A stretch of DNA of 64,000 bases from NCBI GenBank assembly GCA_030248135.1, contig JASANC010004600.1, positions 62,001 through 126,000 of the forward strand. Direction: 5' to 3'. The notes beneath the pieces are model-generated. The model made no database searches. It had not been told where the DNA came from and was given only the letters and a program-made list of their open reading frames with translations. The translations under genes were made by a program, and so were the position numbers. Shown here piece by piece: positions 36,401-47,820 of the stretch (positions are counted from its first letter, which is position 1; the number at the start of each line of letters is the position of its first letter). The DNA comes from Theristus sp. LFF4_11 (Eukaryota; Nematoda; Chromadorea; Monhysterida; Xyalidae).

Positions 36401-39400
36401 GTACAGTACGGAATGGCCGAGTAAACATGGCAGCTTTTTTCAGGGTGCAAGGAGCGCGCGAAATTTGAATGAAAGATGAAAGACGTTCAGAAGCCAAGTT
36501 GTGTGCTAAATTAGACGCGTTTTTTCAGACTAATGGATTCTTCGTGCTATTCTGTTCATTCTTTCTCCTTTGCACACATCATTAGGAATTATGTTGGCAT
36601 TTTTGAAGAAGACCACTCCTAGTCTGCGACTGATCCCACCTTGATGGACTGCCTTATTTATTCGGTCATACTGTACGTCTGCCTCGATACATGCGCACGC
36701 GTTTTTGCATCTGTATCAATAAGTGCGCATACACGAGCATCTGCACGCATTTACAAGTCGAGCATCTGCAGTGTTTTTCTGTGCGCGTGTATTATGGTTT
36801 CCTTCCACGTCGCAGCAGCTCTATAAATTTTGGCGTTTTCGGTCATCAGGCCATGCGCCGAAGGGCAAAATAAAACGGCGTTCGTGCAGCCGGACGTGCG
36901 CACGTGCGTGACAAACAAGATGTATGGCGACAATGGCACCGCAAAAGAAAATTGCACCGGTTTTTATCGGGACAATGTGGAACGCATTTTGGACGTGCTC
37001 AGCATACCATCGTTCGTTGGTTTTTGCAAAAAATAAAAAAAAACACGTTGTGCAAACCCATCAAACATGTACTAATTAGCTGTAGGCAGGGCGTTTCCTC
37101 CCACCCCCAAAATTTTTTGTTGCGATTTCAGGGGCTGAAACCGTAACAGAAGGGGGGTTTTCGGGTACGCTGAGCTCAAAAATCTTATTTACAAGTTTGC
37201 CCGACGCTTCTACTGTGCCCTAAACGCGTATGCCATGGGGATGAGGAGGGAAAATTCCTTGATAATCAATTTTAAATGAAAAAACGCACCACAAGGAACC
37301 TGAAATCCTGTTACAAATACAAATCGAGGTCGCTGAGTCCGAATATGACGTTTATTTTGCCATACGACATACTCCGCGCCCTAAAAACGGCCTCTATAGG
37401 AACGGAAAGGGAAAAAATTGAAAAAATCGGAAACTAGCCAAAAAATTTTGAAAACTAAGCCATAAACACAAATCGAGGTCGCTGAATCCGACTATGACGT
37501 TTATTTTGCAATACGAATTACTCCGCACCTTAATAACAAATTCTATAGGGACGAAAAGGAAAAAAATTAAAAAAAAATCGGAAACTAGTCAAAAACATCT
37601 GAAAACAAAGCCATAAACACAAATCGTGGCCGCTGAGTCCGAATATGACGTTTATTTTGCCATACCAATTACTCCGCACCCTAAAAACAGTTTCTGTAGG
37701 GACGAAACGGGACAAAAAATTAAAAAATCGGAAACTAGTCAATTTTTTTTGAAAACTAAGCTATAAACACAAATCGAGGTCGCTGAGTCTGAATATGACG
37801 TTTATTTTGCATAAAAATTACTCCGCACCCTAAAAACCTTTTCTATAGGGACGAAAAGGAAAAAAATTAAAAAATCGGAAACTAGTCAATTTTTTTGAAA
37901 ACTAAGCTATAAACACAAATCGAAGTTGCTGAGTCTGAATATGACGTTTATTTTGCCATAAAAATTACTCCGCACTTTAAAAATGGCCTCTATAAAGACG
38001 AAAAAAATTAAAAAATCGGAAACTAGTCAAAAAAATTTGAAAACTAAATCATAAACACAAATCGAGGTCGCTGAGTCCGAATATTTATTTTTATTTAGTC
38101 CGAACGTTTATTTTGCTATACGAATTACTCCGCACCCCAAAAATTTTTTTCGTCCCTACAGAGGCCGTTTTTAGGGAGCGGAGTAATTTGTATGGCAAAA
38201 TAAACGTCATATTCGGACTCAGTTGCCTCGATTTGTATTTATGGCCCAGTTTTCAAATTTTTTGATTAGTTTCCGATTTATTTAATTTTTTCCCTTTTCG
38301 TCCCTATAGAGGCCGTTTTAGGATGCGGAGTAATTCGTATGGCAAAATAAACGTCGTATTCGGACTCAGCGACCTCTATTTGTGTTTCTGACTTAGTTTT
38401 CAGATTTTTTTTGACTAGTTTCCGATTTTTTCAATTTTTTTCCTTTCCGTCCCTATAGAGGCTGTTTTTAGGGCGCGGAGTAAATCGTATGGCAAAATAA
38501 ACGTCATATTCGGACTCAGCAATCTCGATTTGTGTTTATGGCTTAGTTTTCAGATTTTTTTTGGCTAGTTTCCGATTTTTTCAATTTTTCCCCTTTCCGT
38601 CCCTATAGAGGCCGTTTTTAGGGCGCGGAGTAATTCGAATGGCAAAATAAACGTCATATTCGGACTCAGCGACCTCGATTTGTGTTTATGGCTTAGTTTT
38701 CAGTTTTTTTTGGCTAGTTTCCGATTTTTTCATTTTTTCCCTTTCCGTCCCTATAGAGGCCGTTTTTAGGGCGCGGAGTAATTCGTATGGCAAAATAAAC
38801 GTCATATTCGGACTCAGCGACTTCGATTTGTGTTTATGGCTTAGTTTTCAGATTTTTTTTGGCTAGTTTCCAATTTTTTCAATTTTTTTCCATTTCCGTC
38901 CCTATAAAAGCCGTTTTTAGGGCGCGGAGTAATTCGTATGGCAAAATAAACGTCATATTCGGACTCACCGACCTCGATTTGTGTTTATGGCTTAGTTTTC
39001 AGTTTTTTTGGCTAGTTTCCGATTTTTTCAATTTTTTCTCTTTCCGCCCCTATAAAAGCCGTTTTTAGGGCGCGGAGTAATTCGTATGGCAAAATAAACG
39101 TCATATTCGGACTCTGCAACTTCGATTTGTGTTTATGGCTTAGTTTTCAGATTTTTTTGGCTAGTTTCCGATTTTTTCAATTTTTTCCCTTTCCGTCCCT
39201 ATAGAGGTAAAAATACCGGTTTTTACCGGTAAAAAACGCGTATCTATACGCGTTTTTTTCAGATACGCGTTTTTTCCCAGGTCAAAATTTGGGTGACACG
39301 TCAACTCCGGCCCACGCATTTCCGGCCCACGCATTAGCGTCCCGACATCTCCGGCCCACCCATTACCGTCCCACCCGTTACCGGCCCGACATTTCCGGCC

Positions 39401-41605
39401 CACTAATTTCCGGCCCACTCATTTCCGGCCCGCCCATTACCGGCCCACCCCAATAATCAGTTCTTCCTTTGCTGTTTTTTGCCACGGACAACGAAAATGA
39501 ACTGAAACCGCACTCTAAACAGTACTGCCTGCTCACCGACATGCTTTCAACAAAAATACTTAAATTTTTTATTCCAGTTTTTGTTTTCGTTTCGCTCCGA
39601 TTCGTTCATGACATTGGAAAAAAAGTTTCAGTTTGAATTTCGTCGATGAATCAGCTGATGTGTTTTTATTTATTGCTTTGTTCCGTATGCTTGTATGCCA
39701 GTATTTGCTCATCGATCTTTCGCCTGAAAATAAAAATTGTCAAAAAATCTGTCAATAACAAAGTTCACACAAAATTCTGAGCCAAAAATTATGCAAGTTA
39801 CATTTTTTGGGAAGTGCCTTCTTCAACCCATTTTCAGAAGAAAGCAGTTTTGATGAATAAAATTTGCTTTTTTTAATTGATTAAAAAGATTAATTGAAAA
39901 ATCCGATTAAAAAAGAAATAAAAAATGCGAACCCCAATTCAAAGTGTTACCGCCTGCAAAACTGAGTGAATTTCTGAATGAAATATAGCGGTGGGTGGCT
40001 GTTGGCTGTTGAAGTCACTGAAAGCGAATTATTGGGCTGGGCCGGTAATGGGTGGGCCGGAAATGAGTGGGCCGGAAATGGATGGGACGCACATGAACGG
40101 GGCCGGTAATGGGTGGGCCGGAAATGGATGGGCCGGAAATGAGTGGGCCGGTAATGGTGGGCCGGAAACGCGTGGGCTGGAAATAACGGGACGCAAATGA
40201 ACGCACGCCGTAGCGCGCGCTGAAGCGCAGGCGTCAGGTTCCAGCATGAATGAAGGAGTGAAGCAGCGTCAGCCGCTGTATCATTTTAAAAACGTTGTTG
40301 TCCATTCATGCAAGCGCGCGTCGAAGCGACTGAAGTGAAGCGGCTGACGCCCGCATTTGACGGCCCGACGTCAAACGCGGCCTTCACCGCGCGTCACCTG
40401 ATCACTATGATGAAGCTGCGCCTAGCACTTCATTTATGGAACTTGAATTGCTGACGTCACGCGGCGTCATTTCGCCACACGTTCATGAAGCAAAAACATC
40501 CATTCCATTCCATTCCATTCCACTCCATTCCATTTTATTTCGCGAAAAAGCAGGAAACTCCGATAAAAAAGAACAGCATGAAATTCGGAGACCCAATTCC
40601 AAGCATAAAACATAGCAGCTTCACGTGTTAAAGTGGCGCCTGCGCTTCAGCGCGCGCGTCCATGAACGTGCGCGTGCCCTAAAAGGTGAAGCGCACTGAA
40701 ACTGCGCGGGTTTTTTGCTTTATGGGTGTGTAACGAAAGTGACGCCTGCGCTTCAACCTCCATAAATGGCGCTTTTCGGCGCTGGCAATTGTCGCGCGTT
40801 GAGAACCTGAATTGTTAGGTATTTATGAAACTGAAGTGTGGTTTTGAATTCTGCAGTTGGTTTTTTTTGCCAGATGCTATGATGACAGCAATACCGAGTG
40901 TACACAAGAAAAAATGTGGCAGACACCAAATACCGACTGCAGTAGCGAAGGTTTCTACAAGTTGGTCCAAATATTCAAATCGTTTGAACGAAGTTACGAA
41001 TACATATGTTGCAATTTAGGCTAAATGAACCAGGTTACATGTACATTGCACACTAAAAACAAATATATCAGGTAGAAAAATCGACAGGTTTGTTGAGCTG
41101 CTTTGCATGGTGCTGTATCTCAGCTGAATATGTTCAGAACTGTTGAGCTGCTACAAAGATGGCTATGTTGAATTTCTATTGATCTTTTTGTTAGTTTTTC
41201 TGGCCAAACCACGAGACGTCTCTGTCCGGCTCTGACCAAAACGCCGAGCCCTCCCTTTCTTCAACATGCGTATTTTTCAGTCAAAACTTTGAGATCAAAA
41301 GCTACACTTCAGAAACAATTTCGTGTCAAGTATGCTGACACCGAAGTGAATAAAAAAGAAAAATTTCGTACAGATTTGGCGCGAGGTATATGACGGTATG
41401 CCTAAATTCTCTCAAAGTGAACTTCACCATGCGTTGTGGCGAGCAGTTGGCCACCGCACTCCAAGAATGTCTCTCGTCCATTGATCACGACGGCGAAATA
41501 TACAAAAGCATTCTGAAAGTCGCGAGATCTGAAGAGGAAGGTCAGTAATATTGTAAAGTACAGTATGTTTGTTTAAACCTGTCGTTTCTTTCTTTCGCAG
41601 AATAA
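33448..41605 (+). CDS. Large secreted cysteine-rich protein (9 exons, 5' end not found)
   Basis: Exons: 33448-33538, 34127-34366, 34829-34970, 35861-36000, 36850-37011, 40874-41007, 41281-41329, 41374-41540, 41601-41605; all junctions are in phase and several donors are strong (GTAAGT, GTCAGT). The product exceeds 350 aa with over 20 cysteines. Repeated modules look alike: ECRAIYEGEEMQACVDGVYA, TCLMERIDAWTEENCTSQLR, CTEVYEKIYAQDTCLDEAS, CGYDYDACKKAMETAADECK and CGEQLATALQECLSSIDHD. Several NxS/T sequons (NCS, NVT, NCT, NKT, NGT) imply an extracellular protein. Helical, evenly spaced cysteines recall nematode T20D4.11-like (DUF19) domains, which is an inference by eye. If the donor at 37012 is skipped, the frame stops at 37036, giving a shorter isoform. 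The 3.9-kb intron 37012-40873 is filled by foldback and satellite DNA. Confidence 0.6.
34446..34720. mobile_element. TGGCCGAGTAAA-family MITE, copy 1
   Basis: CAGTATGGCCGAGTAAATAA at the left is mirrored by TTTAATCGGCCATGCG, with TA on both sides. It lies in an intron of the large cysteine-rich gene. Confidence 0.8.
35195..35305 (+). repeat. SINE-tail remnant
   Basis: AAGGTGCCAGACTCCGGTGG and the preceding CTGATCCAAAAACTC resemble the body of the SINE at 52070-52310 (AGGTACCAAACTCCGGCGG). No promoter boxes are kept. Confidence 0.45.
36160..36358 (+). repeat. R1-family dispersed repeat
   Basis: TTCTGCGACTGAATGCGTGT at the left and TGCGCGCATCGAGTCTCGGG at the right, with TTTAGGGGACTCGGTTCAC inside, match the other R1 copies. 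Confidence 0.7.
36404..36673. mobile_element. TGGCCGAGTAAA-family MITE, copy 2
   Basis: CAGTACGGAATGGCCGAGTA at the left is mirrored by TTTATTCGGTCATACTG, with TA on both sides. The interior GCAAGGAGCGCGCGAAATTT is shared with the copy at 56603. Confidence 0.8.
37300..39205. mobile_element. Foldback-like palindrome with about 150-bp tandem-repeat arms
   Basis: The left arm has about six units of roughly 150 bp containing AAACACAAATCGAGGTCGCT and TGACGTTTATTTTGCCATA. Near 38140-38155 the orientation flips, and about seven units read the same sequence inverted (TATGGCAAAATAAACGTCA, CAGCGACCTCGATTTGTGTT). Unit boundaries carry TCCCTATAGAGGCCGTTTTT. No transposase was seen. Confidence 0.9.
39290..40200. 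mobile_element. Foldback element with 15-bp minisatellite arms
   Basis: 39295-39455 carries about ten units of TTTCCGGCCCACTCA / TTACCGGCCCACCCA. 40036-40200 carries the reverse complement (GGGCCGGAAATGAGT and variants). The inner junctions are mirrored (CCAATAAT with ATTATTGG). The roughly 575-bp spacer has no coding capacity. Confidence 0.85.
40205..40665. repeat. GC-rich inverted repeat next to the minisatellite foldback
   Basis: CGCGCGCTGAAGCGCAGGCG near 40215 is mirrored by CGCCTGCGCTTCAGCGCGCG near 40645. A short (CCATT)n run lies at 40497-40540. It may be the core of a further foldback element; the ends are uncertain. Confidence 0.6.
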
Positions 41606-43071
41606 ATAGCATACAGTACAGTGAGAATAGCGAATGTCTCGTGTTTGGCTAAATGAAACAGCCCATTTAAGGCTAAATACGGTTTTTATAACTCTGGTTT
41701 TATTCTTTTTTCTTCTCTGCAAGCTGTGTTCTGAAAAAAAGTGACAGGTTCTAACGAACATACTGTACAATGCGAGTCAAGGACAGCCCTGTGCCATTTT
41801 GCATTTTCGCACAAAAGCTCACTACTTTTAGCAAACAGTTCTAATTGAAGCCAGAACATTTATGATATATCGGTAATTATTTGAAAAGCGAACTGAACCG
41901 TTCTTTTAAGATAGGTAGAAGTTCATTTACACATCATCCTGAACGTGCACAGAACGTCTGTCAACCAAAGCAGCATTGTGTTAAATCTTTTATTTTAGCC
42001 TCGAGACTCAATGCGTGCATGGATAGGTAAACAGTTTCATGCATGACGCGGGAATTCCAAATTGGCAAAGTGACCCGAGTTCTCTAAATAGGGCCGAGTA
42101 ACTTAGGCGACTTTGAATTGCCATATAAAGATTGAAACCAGTTTTCTTTCTGCGTTTACACACGCAAGAACTTTATAAAAATTTAATGGTAGGTTCTATG
42201 GGTATCCTGATTAAATGGAGACCCGAGAACAACGACCCGTAGAGGACGACCGCGCCCGATGGCTCAGCAGATAATTGAGCTGGCTCACACTGTAGGATGA
42301 ATTTCGATGAACGCAGTTTTTTTTTGGTGTTTCAAACCTATTTGGTTATTGGTTAGGAAGATTGTCAGTTATTTTTCTGCTTTACAAACTTTTTCTGCCT
42401 TTCTGCGGTTTTTATGCTCTGTGACGTCACATCTTTTACGGTTGGTTTTTTTCTGACAACAAAATGTCAATTTTTTCAACTGTTTGCATTAAGTTTTCTG
42501 AGAAATCCAATGGAACACTATTGTGATTGCGATAACATATCCTTCCCACACTTCGTATGTTTTTTTTTAAATTAAAACACCTTGCACATAAGAGCGGTAT
42601 GAAATGCCATATGAGGCGCACAGTTCACTCCTGCATCAAAAGGCAAAAGATCTTTTGATCGTTACTCACCGCAACTCGCCAAACCCACGCAAATGATGGT
42701 CCATATTTACCGTCATCATTTCACGACTAAACTGCCCATCAAATCAATTCTATTTGTCAAACAAAATTTGGAATGGGTTGGTCAGCAGCAAACCTTTGAA
42801 AATCTTAAAAAAACAAAAAAATTAGCGAACAATAAAACTTAAAAAAAATTTGAACGCGGATAAAATGCAAAACCTCTAGCGGAAATCTGCGCGTTTTCAG
42901 TTTCCAAAACCTTGCAACTCACCAAACCACGAAGAGCCAAACATTTGATACACTATTGGAAATGCAAAGCGACATTTCGCACAAAAAAATGGCCCGAACG
43001 TTCTATCCAACAATACAATTACTCCACAAAATAATAATAATAAAAATAAAATCAGCCTATACAAAGTGATC
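41606..43071. other. Intergenic region with an R1 repeat and a weak tRNA-like stretch
   Basis: 41997-42165 is an R1 copy on the minus strand (CGAGACTCAATGCGTGCATG, CATGACGCGGGAATTCCAAA). At 42255-42290, GATGGCTCAGCAGATAATTG resembles a tRNA-type A box, but no B box follows, so a SINE relic is possible. The rest is AT-rich without an exon-like frame. Confidence 0.5.
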
Positions 43072-43103
43072 CAAAAGTAGTGGTGCCACTTTGAATCGCT
43101 CTA

Positions 43104-43688
43104 AAGGCGCGTTTAGCAATTAGTTTTTCTTACGTACGCACGGAACGCACGTCGTTCTAAATACGGGCGCAAAACAGTCGTTTCGTTTAAGTCACACGAC
43201 AAAACTGAAAACTGCGCACCGCATTTAGAACGACTGAAGTGTCGTGCGCACACACGGAGAACTAATTCGCGTGGGAAAAAGTCGTGTATGATGTCCGCAC
43301 GTGCGGACGGACAAGCTTGCGCACGCGAACTAGAATTTCGTGCGCACATCCGTCGGACGACTTTTTGCTGCCTGCAGCAAAAAGTCGTCCGACAGTCGTG
43401 CGCACGAAATTCTAATTCACGTGCGCATTTGTCTCGCATTTGTTTTTTTGCGTACGGAATGACAGTCGTTCTAAATCCCGTGCGCAAAACAGTAGTGTCG
43501 GACAGACGTAAGTCGTACGCATGAAAATCTAATTCGTGTGGGCACAAGTTTTCGTGCGTGCGCACGGACAGCGGACTAAATGCTGCGCGCAAAACAGTCG
43601 TTACGTGCAAACGAAATTCGCGTAGCCATTTTTTAAGTTCGGTCTCCGTGCGTACGCACGAAAAACTAATTGATAAACGCGCTTTTAG
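43104..43688. mobile_element. GTGCGCAC-rich foldback nested in the mariner arm
   Basis: AAAGGCGCGTTTAGCAATTA at the left is mirrored by AATTGATAAACGCGCTTTTA at the right. Inside, several smaller palindromes recur, the largest centred near 43375: CGGACGACTTTTTGCTGC pairs with GCAGCAAAAAGTCGTCCG. Its removal restores the continuous mariner arm. Confidence 0.8.
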
Positions 43689-44265
43689 TCTTTAGTCTCT
43701 GAAACTTTAGTCGCTTACTTAGAAAGCTCAAACTTAGACCTCCACCAATGTTTAGCCCAAACGAGAAAATATGGCCTCTGTGCGGAAGCAAAGTTCGAAA
43801 AAAACGAATTTTTGCATGAAAACAGCATTTTTCTGTCTCACATCGGATTTATTCATCGATAACGTCAAGAAGGCAATACAACTATTGCTGCTTTCAATTT
43901 CCTTTCACACAACCGCGAAGATTTTCATTTTCACTCCTTTGCCTTATGCTAAGCGCGCGAAATAAGTGCGAATGTGCGCGAAACATCATGTGTTCGATGC
44001 GCTTGTACGTACGTGAGAGTTTAGTTTAGTTGCAGTGAAGTGTGTGTTTGTGAACACACAAAAACACTGAAAAAAAGTTGGGTGAGAGTTAGTTAAAAAA
44101 ACCTTATAAGCTTAATATCCTACTAATACCTGGCAGGTTTCGGCGCTTTAATTCAAGACCTGACTTGATGCAATCCCGGGGCGCCATAAACGCTTAAGCG
44201 TTCATCCTTCGTGCAGATGCACCACCGGTCTTCAGTTGAAACCGGGATTGCCAGCTTAAAATTTG

Positions 44266-46010
44266 TTAGCCTATCAGTAAAAAACGTTTGTTGGTGGATA
44301 AATTAAAGATCGAATTTTTTGTGGCTGCAGTCTTGTTCCAATCTGAAAAAACCGAATTGAACCTGTTCGGCATCGGCATCGACTCGCGCTCTTTTTCAAT
44401 TGCTACGTTCGTTCTCAATGTCGCCGTTGTTGTTTTGCACCGTTCTGTCGTCGTCAATAGTGTTGACATTATTGCGCGTTGTCGTGTTATCGTCCGGCGG
44501 TGTCGACTGCTCGTGCTCTTGCATCTGAATGTCCCGTGGTTGAAGTGGTACCGCTGTCGTTGCTGTTTCGCTCATGTCGAGTTCAGCAGATTGAGTGGTT
44601 TGTTTATTAAATAATTAACCTGTAAACCATGGGCAACTTGTTCAGTTAACAAATCCAAATTTTCATCTTTTGAAGCAGATGACGAAGAGGTAAGCAAAAG
44701 TTGATACTGCATGCAAATGCACGCAATTGCGTATGCTGAAACATCATGTACCGTAGGTTCATAAAAAGTCATGGCGGTTTTTGCAGTGCATGCATGGTGC
44801 AAGACCTGTTTTTTGTTATAAATGACGAATTTGTGCAGAATGTTGCTGTATTTTGCGGTTGTTCTAAGTATGCTATCGTATATTGCCATTTGGTCATGGC
44901 CGCTACTCAAAAATTCTGTAAGATTTTCCAAATCGCGAATGGTACCTTCGATTTTGGAATTTATTCCAAATATACGAATACAATGGCCAATTATTACTCC
45001 GCGTGTCAAGTTTTTTGATATGCAGCTTTTATTGCGTGCTTATTCTATTCTTGCTACAACTATTCTTATCACTTTAAAATTAAAAGCATTGGTTTTGTTG
45101 TTTGAAGGCTAGTTCATTGCGCGTGAACGTTAGATCTAGATAATTAAGGTCACCCTCTCTGTTGGCAGAGACTTTATTAAGTGTAAGCTCTCTTGGGTAA
45201 ATTTTTTCGATGATTGTATCAAAATTACCATTAATTACTAGAATATCATCGATGTATCTGAAAACTCGTGTTTTATTATTATGAACCCATGATTCCTCAC
45301 AATCTTTCAGGAATTCGTATTCAAGATAGCTAAGTGTTAAATCGGCCAAAAGCGGTTAACTGTTGCCACACATGGGTACACCCTTAGTTTGTTTGAAAAT
45401 TAGGCCCCCAAATTTTACGTAAGATTCCTTGGCCACTATGCGCAAAAGCTGTTTTATGTCTGATGTACGCAAACTAATGTATTTTACGTCCTTCGAGTAA
45501 TTTGCATAGAAAGGAGCGGCCTTGGAATAATCTTTGTTAAAACAAAGAAAGTCCTTTCTTGAATTTTTGAACAGCATATCAATAAGTTTATCCATTGTTC
45601 TTATAATGATATCGTGGGGTAACATTGTAAACAGTGTGCTAAAGTCATATGCAGCAATATCGATTGGTATAATGCGATGACACGAACATTCATTGCAATT
45701 TGTTGACTGTTGTCAATTGACCATGTAAATCTTTTCCCAGATCGTGAACCAGCTAATTTACAATAGTTGTGGAAGTGTGATTTGAATTTCAACAGCACAC
45801 GAAGGAGCAGTTTTGATAAGCTTTTAGTCGAATTGGTGGCTGCTGCTATAAATCGATATTTATACGGGGTTTTATGCAATTTGGGTGTGGCGTATATAAT
45901 AGCTATTTTATCATCTTCCTGTGTCCATGTAAGTTCGTAGGATTCAGTTGATTTTTTATGCCTGTGGTAAAGCTCATTTTCAGTTTCTGATGTATGTTTA
46001 TATGTGTCAT
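44266..46010 (-). pseudogene. Penelope-like retroelement, reverse transcriptase broken by frameshifts
   Basis: On the minus strand, fragments in order are HKTPYKYRFIAAATNSTKSL (45879 downward), AYDFSTLFTMLPHDII, GGLIFKQTKGVPMCGNS, ADLTLSYLEYEFL, and FRYIDDILVINGNFD followed by IIEKIYPRELTLNK and LNYLDLTFTRNE. These are the finger and palm motifs of Penelope-type reverse transcriptases, with YIDD as the catalytic core. A downstream frame (45009-44572) begins with GVIIGHCIRIFG. Frames change at least twice. I find no GIY-YIG endonuclease motif, so the element is EN-less or 3'-truncated. Confidence 0.75.
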
Positions 46011-46029
46011 TACCTTGAATTGTAATTCC

Positions 46030-46110
46030 ATCTATCTATCTATCTATCTATCTATCTTCTATCTATCTATCTATCTTCTATCTTCTATCTATCTATCTAT
46101 CTATCTATAA
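46030..46110. repeat. (TATC)n microsatellite at a Helitron 5' end
   Basis: ATCTATCTATC units with TTC interruptions lead directly into TCTATAATACTAACATAG, the Helitron start. A shorter run precedes the Helitron at 57142. Confidence 0.9.
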
Positions 46111-47360
46111 TACTAACATAGTTACTGTGTAATGGTGTCCGTTCCGCTACGTTGATTGGCTATTAAAATTTACAAGTTTGAGCCAATTTTGCTATTTAAG
46201 TCATCATCAGCTGAATACTCATACTCCATTATCTAATGACAATGCAAAGTTTAAATCGTCATTCCACATGACTTTAGTCATCATGATGCCTTTTGCTCAA
46301 GAGCGACAACCAACAAGCGAGACAATCGTAAGAATTGCAAGGACTCCATTGTAGACGATGGAGGACTCCATTGTAGACGATGGAGTTTTTTTCACAAAAA
46401 ACGAGTTTTTAAAACAATCGCTTGCAAGTTAATCGCTCTTTTCACAAGGTAGACTTTTTATAAAGCCGGTGTTTACAACGAGTATTTAGAAAAATGTTGC
46501 TTTTTCCTTCATTTGTTTTTTTTATCACAGAAAATGCGTCACTTAGGATAGAAAAGCTACATAACAAAACAAAAGCGACCATTTTACACAATGGGTACTC
46601 AGAAACGTGTTGCTTTTTGTTGCACTCGATCAAAAAGAACTGGCTTAGGTTAGGATAAGCGGGGAAAAGAAGTAAACATTCAAAACAAAAGCGGGTGCTT
46701 TGCTACGGGTATTCAGTAAAATGTTGCTGTTTTGTCATTTCCATTCTATCAAAAATCCTTGGCTAAGGTGAGGGTTAAAGGTAAGAGTAGTAAACATACC
46801 GCACAAAAGTGGCCGTTTTGCAGCGAATATTCAAAAAAGTTTTGCATTTTTCGTCATTTAAACTTTAAAAAACTTGGCTTAGGTGAGCTTTGCTACGGGT
46901 ATTCAGTAGAATGTTGCTGTTTTGTCATTTCCATTCTATCAAAAATCCTTGGCTAACGTTAGGGTTAAAGGTAAGAGTAGTAAACATACCACACAAAACT
47001 GGCCGTTTTGCAGCGAATATTCAGAAAAGTTTGCATTTTTCGTCATTTAAACTTTAAAAGGTTTGGCTTAGGTTAGAGTAACCGGGAAAAGAAGCAACTT
47101 ATCAAGACGAAAGTTGGCGTTTTGCAACAATTGTTCAGAAGTGTTGCCTTTTTGACATTTACACTCTAAAAGGCCTGGCTTAGGTTAGGGTAAGCGATCA
47201 CTTCTATGGTAAATCAACAACAGTCGGTTAAAGCAGCTCAAAATCAAAATGCAATGCATTTTGAGTCCGCGTCGTAGGCAACGTCAAAACGGAAAACCAA
47301 CTCAAAAATAATAGTTGTATTTATCAGCTAACCGTGCCGTAGGCACGGGTCAATTTGTTA
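46104..47360 (+). mobile_element. Non-autonomous Helitron, copy 1
   Basis: It starts TCTATAATACTAA. The 3' end has the hairpin CCGTGCCGTAGGCACGG (47332-47348) followed by GTCAATTTGTTAG, close to the Helitron CTAG end. No Rep/helicase is encoded. The interior GACTCCATTGTAGACGATGG and GGCTTAGGTTAG units recur in the inverted copy at 60197. Confidence 0.75.
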
Positions 47361-47820
47361 GTTTTGTTCGATAGTTATTCCTAGTTCCTGAGCCATGATG
47401 TTAAAGTAGGCCTTCCTACAAATGAAAGCCTAGTTATTGCAGGCTTTATCAACCAATGTTATGATGTATCTTCTACGAAGCTTTTGCAGTTCCCGTCGAT
47501 GTTTTTTGTTCTCCTGTGTTTGGCATTTTCCGTTCATCTTTTTTACCCCTTGTGCGATTTCGTTAGACGCATCTGTCAATATGGCGTTTTTATATGCATC
47601 AAAAGACGTAATCATCCGTTTGTGGTGGTTTGCCAACTTTTGGACATATTTTGTAACGCATTCAATTATGTCATTGGGAAGAGTATCAAACGTTACTGCT
47701 TCGTTTTATCTGAACTTTGTACCACTATCTAAGATTTGGCGTAAATTCTGACTGCGGCATATCTCAGAATCACAAGTTAAAATGTGTCCTAAAGGCTCAT
47801 AGAGTCTTGTTCGTTTTGTG

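Noticed and set aside
36850..37036. Simple end of the large cysteine-rich gene at the stop 37036
   Set aside because: Kept only as an alternative: a donor at 37012 joins in phase to further cysteine-rich exons at 40874-41605.
39991..40200. ORF reading GPEMSGPEMDG repeats as a collagen-like or silk-like protein
   Set aside because: It is the 15-bp GGGCCGGAAATGAGT minisatellite arm of a foldback element.
42255..42300. Functional tRNA gene
   Set aside because: Only an A-box-like stretch is seen; no B box or cloverleaf.
43113..43610. 165-residue minus-strand ORF
   Set aside because: It is read from the GTGCGCAC palindromic foldback; both strands are open because of the palindromes.
44130..44245. 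Hammerhead ribozyme next to the Penelope-like element
   Set aside because: Helix-forming repeats (ATCCCGGG / CCCGGGAT type) are present and one strand has CTGAAGA, but the CTGATGA and GAAA core boxes do not line up.
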